64,000 nt of DNA from Cerioporus squamosus (taxonomy: Eukaryota > Basidiomycota > Agaricomycetes > Polyporales > Polyporaceae). Below, piece by piece: positions 1-11,024 of this stretch. The notes under the pieces are model-generated. The model worked only from the letters and a program-made list of their open reading frames with translations, was not told where the DNA came from and did not search any database. Both the position numbers and the translations under genes were made by a program. Numbering within the stretch: position 1 is the first letter of the stretch; each line of letters opens with the position of its first letter. The stretch lies in NCBI GenBank assembly GCA_022592435.1, contig JABYQS010000084.1:100559-164558 (forward strand), read 5' to 3'.

Positions 1-416
1 GAAAAAGGCTCGACATTTACGTACCTTGTCCAAACTCTGGCAGACTGGCTCTGGAAACTTGATTTCGAGAGCTTCGGGCTCTCCCGGACGTTGACGAGCT
101 CGATAGGCTGCCGTGCTCACACTCGTTCGGGGCGAAGAGACGCAAACAGGACTTATCAACCAGGAAGGTCATACAAACGTCAGAGGAGCTTGCGCGGCGG
201 CTGCCAGGCGTCCGCGTTCTTGTGAGGCGGTCGTGAGATACATAGAAGAAGAAGAGATTGGAAGCTAAGTATACTGTACTTCCGTGCCTGGTTGTTCCTA
301 GGAATGAAAACCGCGGAGTGCATGAGGGTCGTGTCTCCCATGCACTCGTCCGAGACAACTCGTTGCTGACAACGACCGACTTCCGAGCGGATCGTAGCAA
401 TGGCTTCCATAGCCAA
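1..416 (-). CDS. Possible 5' part of an unrecognised gene running off the left edge
   Basis: A reverse-strand reading frame opens near 416 (M-A-M-E-A-I-A-T-I-R...). It continues to a possible donor at the A-R-K codons around 275. A second exon-like stretch (Y-R-A-R-Q-R-P-G-E-P-E-A-L-E-I-K-F) ends at a good GTACGT donor near position 23. It would start about 100 bp downstream of the elongin C stop and on the same strand. I recognise no domain. The splice phase between the two pieces was not proven, so this could be non-coding sequence with chance open frames. Confidence 0.28.
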
Positions 417-518
417 AATTAAGGATAGTCTTGATCGCTCAAGACGATACGTAACTGCCTACGTGCCAGCGAGCCAAGTCGGACGCAGAGTGCGGAACTG
501 CCACCTGTGCATGTGGTG

Positions 519-1209
519 TCATGCTGTTTCAGAGTATGTCAACCGTCGTCCTTCACCATCGAAACACGGCAGCGTACCGTCATAATAGTCCGCAGCCACA
601 AGCCTGCGGTGCAAGGATGAGGTCAGAGATGTCCACGGAGCGCACAGCTCGGCCACTTACAATTCCAAGGAGATCTCAGGGTACACCCGTTCCTGGAAGT
701 CTGGAATCTCTTCGTTCTTCTTCGCGTTCTCGTACACGGACTTGTAGATCAGGTATTCGCAAAGCTTCTCCACAATGACCGCCCTGAGGTACGAACAGTG
801 AGAGTCAGAGTCACCGGGACAGGGCCGCAGACACTCGTATGCGGGGTACGAGTCGCAGTGCGGGGCTCGGACGTCCGATGCTTACCGCTCGTTCATAGGG
901 GCGGTGTTTGATATGGCTTCGGAGAAGCTACCTTATCAAATTGAAGTAAGTCGTCCTCATCGTACGGTGTACAGTGCAGCCGAACGCTTACTTTCTGAAC
1001 CAAGCATGTCTCTCAAGGTGCCGCTGCAGAGCGCGACCTTCTTCCTGACAAGGTAGTCGTACCCATCGGTGCTTGTGAGGCGTACCCACTGGTCGAGCTT
1101 GTCGCTCTCAGAAGACTGTTATCCGGATAGTCAGGAACACTTTCTGGAATGAACGAGCGTCCAAGGAAAGCAAAGAGAGGCGTACTTGCATGGTGGCGTC
1201 TTCTGGCAT
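519..1209 (-). CDS. elc1: Elongin C (Skp1/BTB-fold adaptor of cullin ubiquitin ligases)
   Basis: Elongin C is a small Skp1-fold protein. It links BC-box substrate receptors to a cullin, and in fungi it joins Cul3/Ela1-type complexes in the nucleus. Translation of the reverse strand gives an acidic start (M-P-E-D-A-T-M-Q, 1209-1186), then an exon from 1115 with DQWVRLTSTDGYDYLVRKK and the S-G-T-L-R-D-M-L turn. A short exon reads S-F-S-E-A-I-S-N-T-A-P-M-N-E-R, followed by VEKLCEYLIYKSVY, IPDFQER and the family's C-terminal P-E-I-S-L-E-L-L-V-A-A-D-Y-Y-D. Four introns with GT-AG ends keep the frame. The protein is about the usual size (110-125 aa). The last exon reads through to TGA at 519, giving a tail slightly longer than normal; a further 3' intron would shorten it. 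It is divergent from Ubc13, about 300 bp away. Confidence 0.85.
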
Positions 1210-1505
1210 GGTGGCGGCGTCGCTATCCGGATACGTGAGGCTTGATCCTCTGAAGTTCTCTTCAGATCTGAGACGTGGAGAACGCACACAGACTCGAATA
1301 CAAGTGATCTCCGCCGAGGCGTTGTTGGTGGTTCAACGCGAAGAACGCGACGCGTCCAATCCGAGGCGTGACGCGTGCCGGCATCTGCCGGGCCGGGGCA
1401 TAATCAGCGAGCAGAGTTGCCTTTTGTGGAGCTATGTGGGACGGCTTCGCGGCAGACGAGCAGAGGTCGTTCTCTTCCAACGACTACCGCCACCGCCCTC
1501 GCCGC

Positions 1506-2389
1506 CATGTCTCTTCCAAGGTACACCTCTTGACGGTTATCTCCTCGAACTGCATCTGCTCACCGAAAGTCGCATGCGCTCTCGTATCGTAGCGAATCAT
1601 CAAGGTGCGCCATCCCCGCAGCCCACACGACCAGCTTCACTGAGCCTGCTATCTTCCTTGTCTTTCTCCTGGCCGACCTCGAACCACGCAGGAGACCGAA
1701 CGTCTTGTCGCAGATCCTGCGCCAGGCATCACAGCCTCGCCTCATGACGACAACCTGCGCTACTTCGATGTCACGATACAGGGTCCTGATGGCAGTCCAT
1801 TTCAGAGTGCGTCTCCTTGTCATCACCAACTTGCGCCTACTGATTGTTTCTATCTTCCAATTCGTGTCTACGCCGGTACTCAGATGGTGTCTTTCGACTG
1901 GAGCTCTTCCTGCCAGAAGAGTACCCCATGAGCCCACCAAAGGTCCGTTTCCTTACAAAGATCTACCACCCCAACATCGGTGAGCCTCTCGACTCCCCTA
2001 CGGCCTAATCCACAACTCACGCACATGCGTGCAGACAAGCTTGGTCGTATCTGTCTAGACATCCTCAAAGGTGTGCCTCATCTCTTTGTCCCGCAGCAGC
2101 AGTCGCCACCCGCCTGCGTACGCGTCCTTGCCGCAGTCATCTGCGGTCTACCCGCAGCCGCTCTTCATCACATTCTCTCACCTGCGAACATGCACTCATC
2201 CCATCCATTCCAGACAAATGGTCCCCCGCGCTCCAAATCCGCACCGTCCTCCTCTCCATCCAAGCCCTCCTCAGCGCGCCCAACCCGGACGACCCCCTCG
2301 CGACCGACGTCGCGAAGCACTACAAGGAGAACGAGAAGGACGCACAGCGCGTCAGCCGCGAGTGGACCGAGAAGTACGCTCACGCCTAG
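1506..2389 (+). CDS. ubc13: Ubiquitin-conjugating enzyme E2 Ubc13
   Basis: Ubc13 pairs with an Mms2/Uev1 partner to build Lys63-linked ubiquitin chains in DNA-damage tolerance. The exons (about 1593-1604, 1693-1806, 1884-1979, 2035-2070 and 2214-2389) read [46 protein letters not shown] and H-P-N-I. Then come GRICLDILK, carrying the catalytic Cys and lacking the HPN-proximal insert of other E2s, and [20 protein letters not shown]. The C-terminus is Y-A-H-A. The total is about 150 aa, as expected. Exon 1 is ATG-TCT-CTT-CCA-AG (1506-1519, M-S-L-P-K). It is one base short of the phase needed to join the next micro-exon R-I-I-K, so either an A is missing in the assembly or the start is spliced differently. 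The gene is convergent with calcineurin A; about 475 bp separate the stop codons and hold nothing obvious. Confidence 0.93.
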
Positions 2390-2864
2390 CTCTCGGCCTT
2401 CAGTAATCCTCCATAGGGATTGTGTTCGCTCGGGATCTCGGACGACGATGGTAGCGGAAGAGCAGGAGGAAGGAAGCGACGATAGAAGTTTGTCCCGATG
2501 TATACGTACACTGTGCCGTCTAACTTGTTGCCTTGATATCCTGCGGATCGTGCGATGTATGTCGCGAAGCTGTTCTGCCCCTGAAACGATGTCCTACTGC
2601 ACTACCACGATCTTTCTTCGTTTTACCAACAACCGCTACGGCTGCCGTGAGCATGCATGCTCGCAGGGCGGTATGCAACCCAGGGGATTCCCCGCCTGCA
2701 AGGCGAGAATAGGAAGACGATAACGTTAACGAAACATCCGATAGCACTGTGCACGTACAACTAGCATGGGGGTAGTACAACAACACGCCGCCGGGTATCA
2801 TACACACAGACCAAGGTCCAACCTTCATGCCTTGACACTCCTCCTGTCCACACTTCCACCCGCA

Positions 2865-5480
2865 CTACGGCGCAGTCTCAAACCTCTTCAGCCCCCTCGG
2901 CCGCGCGCCCCTCCGCCCCCTCGCAATCCGATCCGCCAGCCTCTCCACCATCCCCCCATCGCCCAGCCCCTCCTCCTCCAGCGCCTTCTTAATCAGCTCC
3001 TCCATGTTCCTCCTGCTATCCACGCCGTCCGCCCCGTCCCCCTCCGCGCCCGCAGCGAGCGCGAGCCCGGGGATGCGCATGCTCGGCACCGGCACGAGCG
3101 GCAGCGCCGACTGCGCGGTGTAGTCGTACGTGGGCATGCGCTCGTTCGCGAGGTCCGAGACGCGCGCGTCGTTGAACGTCCGAATCATCCGCCGTTGCTG
3201 ATGCCCGTGCACGCCCAGCGCGTCGGGCGCGCCTTGGGGGTGGAACCCGCCCGGCCACGACGTCGGCGGGCCTGTGCCCTCCGCCCCGGGCGCCGGCGCC
3301 AGCTCCGTCGCGTTCTCCGCTTCTTCTCTGCAAATTGGGAAGGACACGATCAGCGAAGGAGTTTTGAGGAGAGTAAGGAATAGGGACGCACCGCAAGAGC
3401 GTGAAGATGCGCTGCATCCTCCCGACGGCGAGGATCTTGTTCTTGATCTCCTGCCTCCTTTGGGAGATCTCGTTCGGGGTGAGCGAGAGGTCTGCGACGG
3501 TGCGCGTCTCGTCTCCCTCCTCTGAGTCCGAGTCGTTGAGCGCACGCGCACGCTCCGCGTCCTCCTCTTCCGAGGACACCGATTCGAGCTCCTGGTCGGA
3601 ACACACCGACAGAATCGCGAGCAGCATCTCGGTGATCTTCGCGCCGACGAAGGGCAGCGACCACGTAAAGGCGTCCATGAAGTTCGGTAGCCAATACGGA
3701 TGTGAGCTAGCATTGTACTGCCTGCAAATCGGATGCGCGCGGTATATTAGCATCTGTACTCGGACCTGGACCCAAGTCGAACACATCGGCGCAGCGTACC
3801 TGATAGTGATATTCTTGTTCTTGTACTTGATGACCGCCCCACGGTTATGGTACACATCCAGATAGTTGGGTGCGCTGAAGATCGTGATCACAGACGGGAA
3901 CTTCTTCGTCGGCGTCTTCCGGTGCATCGTGTACCCCGCGTCCTGGGCTTCGTGTCCACGGAATATGCCTAAGAGCGAATTGCGCTCCAGGAACTTGCAC
4001 GCAGCCTCGTACCTGGCCAGGGGCAACAGCTGTCAGTACTTCTCCCGCAGCCGCAGTTAAGTGGAAAACAGTACGTGAAGTAATAGCTGCACCCGCGAGT
4101 ATGATTGTCCACGAACGGGACGCCCGGAGGCAAGCCATGCGGCCGTTCGTAAGTGGGGTCGTGCTGCAGACGAACAGTGGATGTCAACGAACAGCTGGAG
4201 AAAGTTTATCGAAACCACTAACCTCATGTCCGAAGTTGGGGATGGGATCTGCCCATAGGAGGTCGCAGAGCAGGCCCTTCGACGCGGGCTCCTGGAACCG
4301 ATCCACCTATCCATCGCCTGTGAGCCACATCCACGCGTGCGTGCGGCAACACCCACATGTTCAATGTCCCTGAGCGTTTCGAGCTCTGGGGAGATACCTC
4401 CGTGTACGCAGAAGAACTTCCCGTCGACCAATGCGGTGATAGGGAGCGCCTGAAACGACTTGATACACGCGTCGTATACTTCCGCCGAATATTTATGCAA
4501 GCCTAGGACATAGATGGGGTCAGCTTGATATTCCAGATCGGTATAACTTGCAATCACCGACATTCCCGCTTGAATGTAAAGTATTCTGTTAGATGTCTGC
4601 ACTCGTGGTTTCCACGGAGCAGGAATAGTCGATTAGGATAGCATAGCTTGAGGGCATAGAGATACAGCAAACACTGTTGGATAATCTCCATCATGAGTAC
4701 AAATCCAGAGCCGAGGAGAGCGCAGGCGGAGCGCGAAGAGGTAAGTGGTTACGGAAGTGCGATCACGCGCCGGCGCAAGATGGCCGCATTGAGGGGCGAA
4801 GATTGAGGGGACAGTAGGAAGATCATGCTCACCTCGATACCAAAGCAACCGCGATCGACGTAGTCTCCCAGGAACAAGTAGTTGCTCTCCTCGAAGGAGC
4901 CGCCGACTTCAAACACCTTCATGAGATCATACTGCGAGAGGTCACGCGAGGAGCAGAGGGCAATGGAGTACAGCACGTACGTATTGACCATGTATATCTC
5001 CACAGACTAGACGAACAGATAAGACGCGTTGGCTCGGGGTTGTGGGGTAGGGAGAAGTTGGCAAGGAGACACACCTATTACCGGACTTGGGACTTGAAGC
5101 AGGTTGGGTTCCCGCGTCATCAGATCCGTGGTCTGCTCGAGAATAAAGAGAGCCTGTTCTTGGGACAATCTGCCTTCATGGAAGAAGTGTTGCCTCAGGA
5201 GATCAACATTGGGTCGATGTCGACCAGTGTGTGGATCCAGAGTGTAGAACGCTTCATCGGATGGTATGTGCGCCGCAGGAGGCGTAATCTACTCCAAATT
5301 GAGAGTGTGAGGAAGATCAGTCCAAGGCGCACAAGCATGAAGACGTACGTGGGGAGCCTGGCGTTCCTGTAAGTTCCTGGTAGGGGACGGAACAGTAGGT
5401 GGGACGACTACTGACTGTTTCTGGGCGGCCTCGTAGTAAGCATTGGAGTAGTAGCCAGTGTCAGAGCCTGCGCGAGACAT
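2865..5480 (-). CDS. cna1: Calcineurin A: Ca2+/calmodulin-dependent Ser/Thr phosphatase 2B catalytic subunit
   Basis: This is the catalytic subunit of calcineurin. It dephosphorylates Crz1-type transcription factors in calcium stress and is the FK506/cyclosporin target pathway. In order the reverse strand gives [38 protein letters not shown], the metal-site motif [80 protein letters not shown] and [14 protein letters not shown]. The B-subunit-binding helix follows ([18 protein letters not shown]), then the calmodulin-binding segment ([20 protein letters not shown]) and an autoinhibitory-like stretch ([15 protein letters not shown]). About ten exons are implied. I chose the Met of M-S-R-A-G-S-D at 5480; an upstream in-frame Met lies at 5501. 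The protein ends [10 protein letters not shown]. All catalytic motifs are present. Confidence 0.95.
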
Positions 5481-5501
5481 GGCTGTCTCGATGAGGTGCA
5501 C

Positions 5502-6733
5502 AGGACAAGCAGAGAGCCGTGGACGAAAAGCGGGAGCGAGTGCGAGAAAGCAAGAGACAAGCGGGGCGTGCCGCCCGCCCTGCGCGACTGTTCCGCCCCA
5601 CGTGCAGCCTAGACGCCCTCAGACTCCATGCCCTCTCGCACTGGCTCTCTTCCTTGGCCACCGACGTGTCGCATAACGTGTGCTCGTCTACGAGGCTCTG
5701 AGTCGACATCATGAATCCTCTGTGAAGATGAGAGCTCCGGCGCCGTTCTCTTCATAGTTTCGTCCTTTCCAGGTCAGGTCTCCCCATCGTCGGCGTCTCC
5801 ACTGGTCTTCACTGGCAGCAACTGTCGGCTCGAGCATCTCTTCAACTGTCAGCTGGATCATAGTGCAGCCTGCGATGCCCACGGACGTATGCGCATACGG
5901 AACTTGACGGCTATGTAATGGTACCTATCGAAGTTACTTGTGGAATCACGGATAGGCTCACCTGCGGTTCTCGCCCTTCCACCGGCAGTGGCCAAAACCG
6001 CACCAGAACGCAGTCCATCCGGATATCCAGCCTGCACCCCGAACACGCCGCACATGTCTAGCGCTGCTGCAGAAGCGACTAGCTAGGAGTCCCCGGGGTA
6101 ACTCGTAGCCTCGGGCAGTTTATTGTGCTCTATGCGAAGCCACTGGGTGCCTTCAGCTCCCATGTTGCTGTGTGCGGCGAATGACGGAAACTCACCAGTA
6201 TGGCGCGATAGCGGGTTCACAGCGTATGGCGATCGAAGCCCGGCTTGCCTTCGAAGTAACCTTCCTGCGACATGTTCCGCGGCGTCAAAAATCTACCTGG
6301 AGAAGCGACTTGCAGCATATGGGGGGGTGGCGGCAGTGAGTCCATCGCGCCGCTGTTTGACAAAAGCTCTTATAATTAATCCATTCGTAGCGGGATGTAC
6401 TTGGGTGGATGGGCTGCGCCCAGGCACGAACCTTCTGGACCCCAAGTATCGCTGTCCTTGGTTGTGTGATACCCTCGGCTATCCCGACACGATCGGCCAC
6501 TGCAGCGCCAGAAGGCACATCATGCGGCCCGAACTTGCTCCCATTGGCATTCCAAGAGCCGCGAGGCCTCGGAGTCAACTTCTCGGTGCTCCTATTGTGT
6601 TCTCTCCAGAAATCTGTATACCGCCACCTCTATGTCACCGGTCCTCGGGATTCTTGGGCATATAATCTTTGGTCGATGCGCTTCGACTGCTCACCAACAC
6701 CCATCACACTCGAGGCGACACACAAGTACTATC
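5502..6733. other. Intergenic region between divergent genes
   Basis: This stretch separates the 5' ends of calcineurin A and the next plus-strand gene. Short open frames on both strands look like chance. The only signal I would name is a TATA-like ATATAATC at 6660-6667, about 70 bp before the ATG at 6734. Confidence 0.5.
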
Positions 6734-7689
6734 ATGATGCTCCCCTCCTTCGCTCAGACCCAGCGCACTGCGTTCTTGATCGCTGCTGCATGTGCAGCCA
6801 CCCATGCCCTGCCTCTTTCAGCCGACCTATCGGCGAACAGAGTTGACTCCAAGAAAGAGCTTGAAGAGAGCTCCTTTCGGACGGTTCCGATGCAAGAAGT
6901 GCGACGAGATCTTACTGCAGAAATGTGCGTAGCATCCTACGTGCACAGCTTGGCCGGATGCGCACTGACATCCTAACGTGGCTATGCAGGATCGACGCGG
7001 AGTCGAGTCGGCTTGTTCCTTCAGCTACGGTCAGTCAAGATGGAAGCATGATCGCGACAAGGGCAGTTCGTCTAGATGGTTAGTTTTGCCCACAGTCCCC
7101 ACGTCATACATGTGACTCAGCACTCCTCTTAGCAGCCGCGACTACTTCAGTCTCGATTCCGACCTCACAATCCGGCGAATCCTGTCCCGTAGCCGTTGCG
7201 GTCCTCACCAGCAAATGGCAACTGGACGTCTTCCCCATCGCGACCCTCGCGATCCTGTCCTGCGTGCTCGTCCTTCTCACGGCCCTGATCACCTCACACA
7301 TCATCCGAATTCGACGTTTCAATCGTTCGTCTCCAGTTCTAGTCAGTCCGCCGTCACCACGTTCGGTGCGTGCCTTCTCTGTCCTCCTACACCATCCGGC
7401 TCCATCTCACGATCTACCGCAGAGGAACCTCTCTATCACCGTACCGAGCAGGGAGGCATCCGTCAAGGGCGACGGGGGGAAGAGCCTCCACCCGATCACC
7501 GAGGATCCTTTTCCATCCACCCCCACGCAGCAGAGAATTTCGACCTTCGCCCGTCCGCTCTCTCCCAGTCCTCCTTACAACCCTACACGCATGGCGCCCC
7601 CAGACAGCCCCGCCCGCTCGACCTTCACCTCGAAGTCGCTCCCAAACCACCTCGAGAAGAAGTCGAGCTTCCTCTCACTGAGGGAGTGA
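6734..7689 (+). CDS. Small predicted single-pass membrane protein, function unknown
   Basis: Three exons can be joined in frame (6734-6924, 6990-7078, 7133-7689). The N-terminus has a hydrophobic signal-like segment (TAFLIAAACAATHALPL) followed by a charged stretch rich in Glu and Arg. After the second intron comes a Ser/Thr-rich segment, then a clear membrane span (FPIATLAILSCVLVLLTALI) followed by basic residues (R-I-R-R-F). This suggests a type I orientation with the C-terminus in the cytosol. The cytosolic tail of about 100 residues is rich in Ser and Pro and ends S-F-L-S-L-R-E. A TATA-like box lies about 70 bp upstream. I do not recognise the family. The overall plan resembles fungal cell-surface sensors, but no defining domain is visible. 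Confidence 0.6.
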
Positions 7690-8472
7690 TTTCTGGACCC
7701 GTTCTTCGCGCGTCTGCTTCTACCTTACTCTTGAACTCCCTTGTTCCGATGAAAGACTTATCATATGTGCCATCTACTGTATCAATATCCTTTCCGTACT
7801 CTGTACGCTGTACATATTCGATATTTCTGACCGTGTGCAATGTCTTCGTATACGCTTACACACGTACTGCGCTCGCTCTCTGTCCTTTCTGCGACATGAC
7901 ATAGGTTATGTACACACGGCGCTCGTGCGATCCATCCTACCGGTAGTTGTCAGTCCTTGTTCCGACGTTAACTCACTTCTCTTGTCTATCAAAATTGGCG
8001 AGAATGCTCCGTCACCGTCAAGAAAACAATTTCTTGAACTGGCTTGCTCCGACGAGAGGATTATAGGGAGAGCTGACCTGAAACATCGCTTGCAGCGAGC
8101 CGATGGAGGGGTTAAGTATGCGGGGCGTCTATCAAACCAAACATGGACCGACCGAGCTTCGCGGAGTCGAGTGGCGAATTGACCTGACAACCAGCCACCA
8201 CCTGCCGAGGGCATCCCCATGTTGGCCACCCCTCTTATGTGAACACCTCGTCTCATCGCATCCTACTGGACAGACGTCGGAGAAAGGCTTGGAACGATGT
8301 GAACAGCTTGATGTAAGCGCAGCGCGAGTAAGTGGCACTTTCAAGGCGATTTGCGCGATTGTGAATAATTCGTGCCAACATCAAGAAGCCTCCGAAACGG
8401 GGCGCCAGCGCTCCTCTTACTGCTACAGTACACGAAAAAGAAAACTGCAGCCTTTTTAACAAGACATGGATC
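7690..8472. other. Intergenic, no gene seen
   Basis: This is the 3' flank shared by two convergent genes. It shows only short open frames without codon-level signs of coding, and no repeat that I could recognise. Confidence 0.5.
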
Positions 8473-9505
8473 TCATTCCTCCCCAACAACCTCCTTTTTT
8501 GGCCCCCGGTAGTGGCACTTGACGCTATGTCTCGGCATCATATCCGGCCTATTCGTCACGTACCCGCAGCCCTTCGGGCACGACGTGTTGCGGAGGCCCG
8601 AATGCTTCGACTCGATGTGGCGCCGCAGGCCTGCGAACTGGATGGTCGTCGTGCACCGCTTCCACTGGCAGCGGATCCTGACCTGGTACCGGTCCATACC
8701 AGTGTGCATCTGCGACTTCTTGACCGCGCCCGACCGCGACGACTCCGCCCAGTCGTCGTCGGACGAGTCCTCGTCGAGCTCGTCGCCGCTCGCGGTTTCG
8801 TCGGCATGGACGTGGCGGGACTCTTCGTCGACATCCATGTCCTCCTCCGCCTTCAAGCCGCGGCTGCCACGCTCAGCACCCTTCGAACCGTCTTCGCCTC
8901 CCAGCGGCTTATGGACGCGATCGATGTGGTTCCAGAGCTGCTTCCCGTCGGCCATCCGCTCCCCGCACCCGCCCCACTGGCAGACCATAGAGCGTGCGGT
9001 TACAGGCGCGCCCGCCGTCTTCTTCCTACCCTTCCTCTTCTGCGCGATTGACCGCTGTGAGGCCGCCTTCGACTCGGTGACAACGAGTCGCCTGTAGGTC
9101 GTCCTGTGGCCGGACGCAGCGCTAGGCTTTCGTGACGAAGACGCTACAGAAACTTGGCGGGAGTCGTAGTCGGGTGGCGGAGTGGACACCGCGGTGTGGT
9201 TTGAGCCAGACCTCGAGAAGAGAGAGGGCGAACGGGAGGCTCGGCTGGACGCATCTGAATCGGACTCAGACTCGGACTCAGAATCATTGTCGTAACTATT
9301 GCGCGGAGGCCTAGTCAGGGGCAGTGGCTCACAAGAGGTGGTCTCAGCATGCCGCTCACCTGTCCAGGCGCATCTCCTCCTCATCCAGTTCACGATGCCA
9401 CCGCGCGTTCGCAGAGGTCTTGTGGTAGTGCACATGGCTGCACACGAGGTACTCGCCAGGAGTAACCGTGCCGGGTGGCGTGAAGTTCAACGAAGACGTC
9501 GACAT
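8473..9505 (-). CDS. C2H2-like zinc-finger protein with acidic and Ser-rich linker
   Basis: Two exons on the reverse strand (9505-9360 and 9310-8473) join cleanly across a 49-bp intron at L-D-R|P-P-R-N. The protein of about 326 aa starts M-S-T-S-S-L-N-F-T-P-P and includes VCSHVHYHKTSANARWHREL. A long Ser/Asp/Glu region follows (N-D-S-E-S-E-S-E-S-D-S-D), then a basic patch (Q-K-R-K-G-R-K-K). Finger-like units come next: C-Q-W-G-G-C...W-N-H-I-D-R-V-H, C-Q-W-K-R-C...L-R-R-H-I-E-S-K-H and C-P-K-G-C-G...R-H-S-V-K-C-H. The Cys and His spacing fits C2H2 fingers with a C-x2-4-C entry, so a nuclear DNA-binding role is plausible but inferred. It has the same general layout as the genes at 9.9 kb and 27.3 kb. 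Confidence 0.75.
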
Positions 9506-9938
9506 GGTCGGTTTAGGGTATGGGCACGGTCGCGGCAGCAGCGCACAGCGGAGGGCGACGATACGGGAAAGGAATGAGCTTGCATCGTCGCGTTTCGCGC
9601 CTTATGTACGCCGCCCTGAATGCGACGGCGGACAAGGGCCACTGGACAAAGGAGGTTGGATGCCGACGCTTTGACTTCGGGCGGCTCATGTCAATGGCGG
9701 CACTGCTTGGCAAGTGCGCTTTGCCCTTGCCCTTCCGCCAGCCCGATTGTTGCACTATTGATCGACGAACGCTTATGCATGGCCTCCAGTATTTTGTCAA
9801 AATGGCTCTGATGTTCAAGTCGTCAAACGTAAGGTGCAAAATTCGATAGACTAGGAGAAGTTACAAGATTAACGACCACTACTGCTGTACTGAATACATA
9901 GAGATAAAAAAAGCTAACGTCCATGATCATCGACTATC

Positions 9939-10374
9939 CTAATGTCCCTTCTGCTTCTTGTGACGGCCTAAGCTGTGCAAGTTTTTATAAACCGCTGGAC
10001 ATCCAGGCTGGCTGCAGCGGAACTCAACGACCCAGTGTGTGTCCCTGATATGCCGGGTCAGGCAACTCTTCGCCTTGAACCCGGGATGTGTGGTACACTC
10101 CGCGTGAAGACAGCGGAACCGCCCCTTCCGGGCTTTGTCGTACCCTTTGTGGGCCTTCTTCATGTGCTCCCGCCAATCCTCAAGCCGCACCATGACCCCG
10201 CATCCGGACCAGCGGCAGGTGACCAGCGTTTCCTCCACGTCGGAGGCATCTCCATCCACCTCGTCCTCCTCGACGACCTCCTCGTCCTGGGCAACATCCG
10301 GTACTGGAAGCACGATGGATGAAGGATCGTCCTCAGGCTCCAAGCCTGAGCTCGTGCCCGAGTCACTGTCGCCG

Positions 10375-10406
<32 letters not shown>

Positions 10407-10643
10407 GTTGTCGTCGTTGTCGTCGTTGTCGTCGTTGTCGTTGTCGTCGCTCTCGTCCTCACCCCCACTAGGCTCCTCCTCCTCCACACTAGAGTTCTCC
10501 TCCTCACCACTAGAGTCGTACTCGCTCTCTTCCGTGACCTGGTCCCACCCAACGCCCCGCGACTCATCTGGGGGCTCCATCTCCTCGGGAGTCTCGACCT
10601 CCGACTCCTCGTCCCAGGGGTTGCCCCGGGCGTAATGGACCAT
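9939..10643 (-). CDS. Acidic C2H2-like zinc-finger protein (family member; 5' end uncertain)
   Basis: The open frame starts M-V-H-Y-A-R-G-N-P-W-D-E-E-S-E-V. It passes a very acidic region whose core is a run of Asp/Asn codons, then gives three finger-like units: C-R-W-S-G-C...W-R-E-H-M-K-K-A-H, C-L-H-A-E-C...L-T-R-H-I-R-D-T-H and C-S-Q-P-G-C...L-G-R-H-K-K-Q-K-G-H. It ends right after the last finger. The same frame is open further upstream (G-K-R-Q-A-D-R-P-A-S-P-R, E-A-P-P-L-P-I-P-S) and matches the gene at 37.7-38.5 kb there. The natural start is therefore probably further 5', in the segment that is frame-broken (see 10644-11024). The role is probably nuclear. Confidence 0.6.
10371..10452. 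repeat. GTC/GTT trinucleotide repeat coding for Asp/Asn
   Basis: An imperfect run of GTC and GTT triplets on the plus strand reads as Asp and Asn codons in the zinc-finger gene on the minus strand. It is likely to vary in length between strains while keeping the frame. Confidence 0.85.
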
Positions 10644-11024
10644 GTCGCAGTCCTCGTCGTCCCAGGGCTCCGGCTCCTCATCTAAGGCCTCATCGTCTTC
10701 GACAGATGGGATAGGGAGAGGAGGGGCCTCGAAGAGGCGGGCGAACTTCGCGGGCCGGGGAGAGGCGGGGCGATCGGCCTGGCGCTTCCCGAGGAGGGAG
10801 GGAGGCGCGGCAGGAGGGAGGGAGGACGGGAGGGAGGGAGGGCAGGGAGACGTTGTCCGGGGGGTTCCGGAAACGTTGAGTGATAGGGTCCGCCTTGGGG
10901 ATCAGTGAGACAAAGAGAACGGGCGCGAGAGGATGGGCGAACTCACAAGGGAGACCCTGTGTGTCCCGCGAGCGAGCCGCGAAGGGTGCTCGGCTCAGCG
11001 GAGGCGCAACTTTGGTTTTCATCC
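10644..11024 (-). pseudogene. Frame-broken 5' portion of the acidic zinc-finger gene
   Basis: This stretch aligns by eye with exon 2 of the gene at 37.7-38.5 kb. Here it reads GLPCEFAHPLAPVLFVSLIP, then A-D-P-I-T-Q-R-F-R-N, then N-V-S-L-P-S-L-P-P-V-L-P. The other copy reads GLPCEFTYPLAPVFFVSLIP. Within the CTCC-rich tract near 10814-10825 this copy has four extra bases (an extra CTCC/GGAG unit), which throws the upstream frame out of phase with the finger-coding frame. The matching first exon, with the W-T-C motif, was not found upstream. Either transcription now starts inside this segment or the gene is decaying. An assembly error in the short repeat would give the same picture. Confidence 0.55.

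Noticed and set aside
3350..3694. Arg-rich frames overlapping the calcineurin C-terminus
   Set aside because: They are alternative frames of a GC-rich coding exon.
5858..6055. Short minus-strand frame M-C-G-V-F-G-V-Q-A-G as an upstream exon
   Set aside because: It resembles the start of amidotransferases only by chance; no continuation after its possible donor.
10135..10635. Plus-strand Ser-rich frame
   Set aside because: It is the antisense of the same acidic repeat region.
10160..10681. Minus-strand frame with a long poly-Thr run
   Set aside because: It is the shifted frame of the Asp/Asn triplet repeat in the finger gene.
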